From Xanthobacteraceae bacterium (GTDB lineage Bacteria; Pseudomonadota; Alphaproteobacteria; Rhizobiales; Xanthobacteraceae): DNA of 5,616 bases. The stretch lies in the NCBI GenBank assembly GCA_030037105.1, contig JASHRY010000240.1, positions 1 to 5,616 on the forward strand, read 5' to 3'. Position numbers and translations under genes: made by a program. The notes beneath the pieces are model-generated. The model ran no database searches, was not told the DNA's origin, and was given only the letters and a program-made list of their open reading frames with translations. This document shows positions 4,378-5,616 of the stretch, one piece after another. How positions within the stretch are numbered: position 1 is the first letter of the stretch; the number at the start of each line of letters is the position of its first letter.

Positions 4378-5616
4378 TCAGGCAATCGGTTCGGGCTGCG
4401 GCGGTTCCGGCGCGACGTCTTGCTCGCGCCGGGAATGCAAGACGCTGAAAACGGTCGGGACGAAGAACAGGGTTGCCACCGTTGCCGCCAGCAGGCCGCC
4501 GATGACGGCGCGGCCGAGCGGGGCATTCTGCTCGCCGCCTTCGCCGAGCGCAAACGCCATCGGCAGCATGCCGATGATCATGGCGAGCGCGGTCATCAGC
4601 ACCGGGCGAAAGCGGGTGAAGCCGGCCTCGAGCGCCGCCGTCGCCGCATCGAGGCCGGCCGCCAAACCTTCACGCGCGAAGCTCACGAGCAGGATGCTGT
4701 TGGCCGTTGCGATGCCCATACACATAATGGCGCCGGTAAGCGCGGGGACCGACAACGTAGTCCCGGTCATGAACAGCATCCAGACGATGCCGGCCAACGC
4801 TCCCGGCAATGCGGTGACGATGATGAAGGGGTCGAGCCAGGACTGGAAATTGACCACGATCACCAGGTAAATGAGCACGACGGCGCCGGCGAGGCCGAAA
4901 TACAATTGGCCGTAGGCGGTCGTCATCGTGTGAACCTGCCCGCTCAGCGCGACATAAGAGCCGCGCGGCAAGTCATTGCGGGTTTGCGCGAGGATGCGAT
5001 TGATGTCGCCGGCTACGGCGCCGAGGTCGCGCTCCTGAACAGACCCATACAGATCGATCACCGGCTGCACGTTGTAGTGCGAAACGACGCCCGGGCTCGG
5101 CCCCGGGGTGATGCGCGCGAGGCCGCCAAGATATTGCGGCGCTTTCGTCGTCGACGACGTGACCGGCACGTTGGCGAGGTCCGACATTGTGTCGATGCGG
5201 TATTGCGGCATCTGGGCGACGATCGGGTAGGAGACGCCGTTCTCCGTGTTCAACCAGAAATTCGGCTTCACTTGGCCGCTGCCCGACAACGTCACCAACA
5301 GGCTGTCGGCGACGTCGCGCTGCGTCAATCCGACCTCGCCGGCCAGCGTCCGATCGACGTTCACGTTGATCTGCGGGTAGTTGAACACCTGCTGGATGCG
5401 CAAATCGGCGATGCCGGGCACGGTACGGATGCGCTTGAGCAGGTTCGTCGCATAGGCGTAATTGGCCTCCTGGTTGTTGCCGATGACCTGCACGTCGATC
5501 GGCGCCGGCAGGCCGAAATTGAGGATTTGCGAAACGATATCGGCCGGCAGGAACGAGAAGGTCGCTCCCGGAAACTTCTGCGGCAATGTGGTGCGAAGCT
5601 GTTTGATGAAGGCGTC
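4378..5616 (-). CDS. RND efflux pump permease, C-terminal part (5' end outside the window)
   Basis: The last 412 residues of a protein that is normally about 1,030-1,070 long are present; the frame stays open to the window edge, so the gene starts beyond it. The product is an inner-membrane proton-driven exporter working with the adaptor encoded just downstream. Residues 1 to about 225 belong to the second large periplasmic loop (porter and docking subdomains; PAPIDVQVIGNN, YPQINVNVDRTLAGEVGL, and DLPRGSYVALSGQ before TM8). Then come five membrane helices, equivalent to TM8-12, at about 237-258, 262-284, 292-314, 339-356 and 367-393. RFRPVLMTALAM (335-346) keeps the equivalents of AcrB R971 and T978, but the site of AcrB K940 is Ala305 (GIATANSILLVSFARE). 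The C-terminus is Pro/Glu-rich. The clade looks HAE-like; the substrate is unknown. Confidence 0.93.
   Translation of the reverse strand, partial: DAFIKQLRTTLPQKFPGATFSFLPADIVSQILNFGLPAPIDVQVIGNNQEANYAYATNLLKRIRTVPGIADLRIQQVFNYPQINVNVDRTLAGEVGLTQRDVADSLLVTLSGSGQVKPNFWLNTENGVSYPIVAQMPQYRIDTMSDLANVPVTSSTTKAPQYLGGLARITPGPSPGVVSHYNVQPVIDLYGSVQERDLGAVAGDINRILAQTRNDLPRGSYVALSGQVHTMTTAYGQLYFGLAGAVVLIYLVIVVNFQSWLDPFIIVTALPGALAGIVWMLFMTGTTLSVPALTGAIMCMGIATANSILLVSFAREGLAAGLDAATAALEAGFTRFRPVLMTALAMIIGMLPMAFALGEGGEQNAPLGRAVIGGLLAATVATLFFVPTVFSVLHSRREQDVAPEPPQPEPIA

Noticed and set aside
4365..4553. N-terminal extension of the adaptor into the permease gene
   Set aside because: It would overlap the permease coding region in another frame; the ATG at 4364 has a good ribosome binding site just after the permease stop.

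Overview
The window is GC-rich DNA, most likely from an alphaproteobacterium of the Rhizobiales (Bradyrhizobium/Rhodopseudomonas/Xanthobacteraceae neighbourhood). This placement is an inference. It rests on the base composition, a GCATGATC...GATCATGC hairpin repeat of a kind I associate with these genomes, and proteins with a Rhizobiales flavour (a one-repeat Sel1 protein, a secreted DUF2147 protein, an RND pump of the 'ANSIL' type).

Left part (1-1038): mostly non-coding. A probable terminator at 23-55 closes a plus-strand gene lying outside the window. It is followed by a long leader region with A-tracts, a perfect 11-bp inverted repeat (214-250) and an RNA fold that could mask a ribosome binding site (387-472). 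The only gene here is a 24-residue lysine/arginine-rich mini-protein (478-552). About 490 bp without a convincing gene follows, with hairpins and one plus-strand intrinsic terminator (851-875).

Middle part (1039-2923): a secreted DUF2147 protein (minus) is divergent from a small stand-alone Sel1-like protein (plus). Then come tRNA-Ser(GCT) with a plausible promoter and a small secreted protein with a cadherin-like/Big_9-type signature. The start codon of that last gene overlaps the stop codon of a 12-codon upstream ORF with a strong Shine-Dalgarno sequence. A palindromic repeat sits just after its stop codon, between two convergent transcription units.

Right part (3048-5616, minus strand): an RND efflux operon. 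The C-terminal 412 residues of the inner-membrane permease enter from the right edge, and 13 nt further on comes the complete periplasmic adaptor. Pump before adaptor is the reverse of the acrAB/mexAB order, and no outer-membrane channel gene follows. The permease also has alanine where AcrB has its proton-relay lysine K940.

I found no CRISPR array, insertion sequence, phage gene or defence system. The most interesting signals are the leader of the lysine-rich mini-protein, the coupled leader ORF before the secreted protein, and the altered proton-relay site of the pump.
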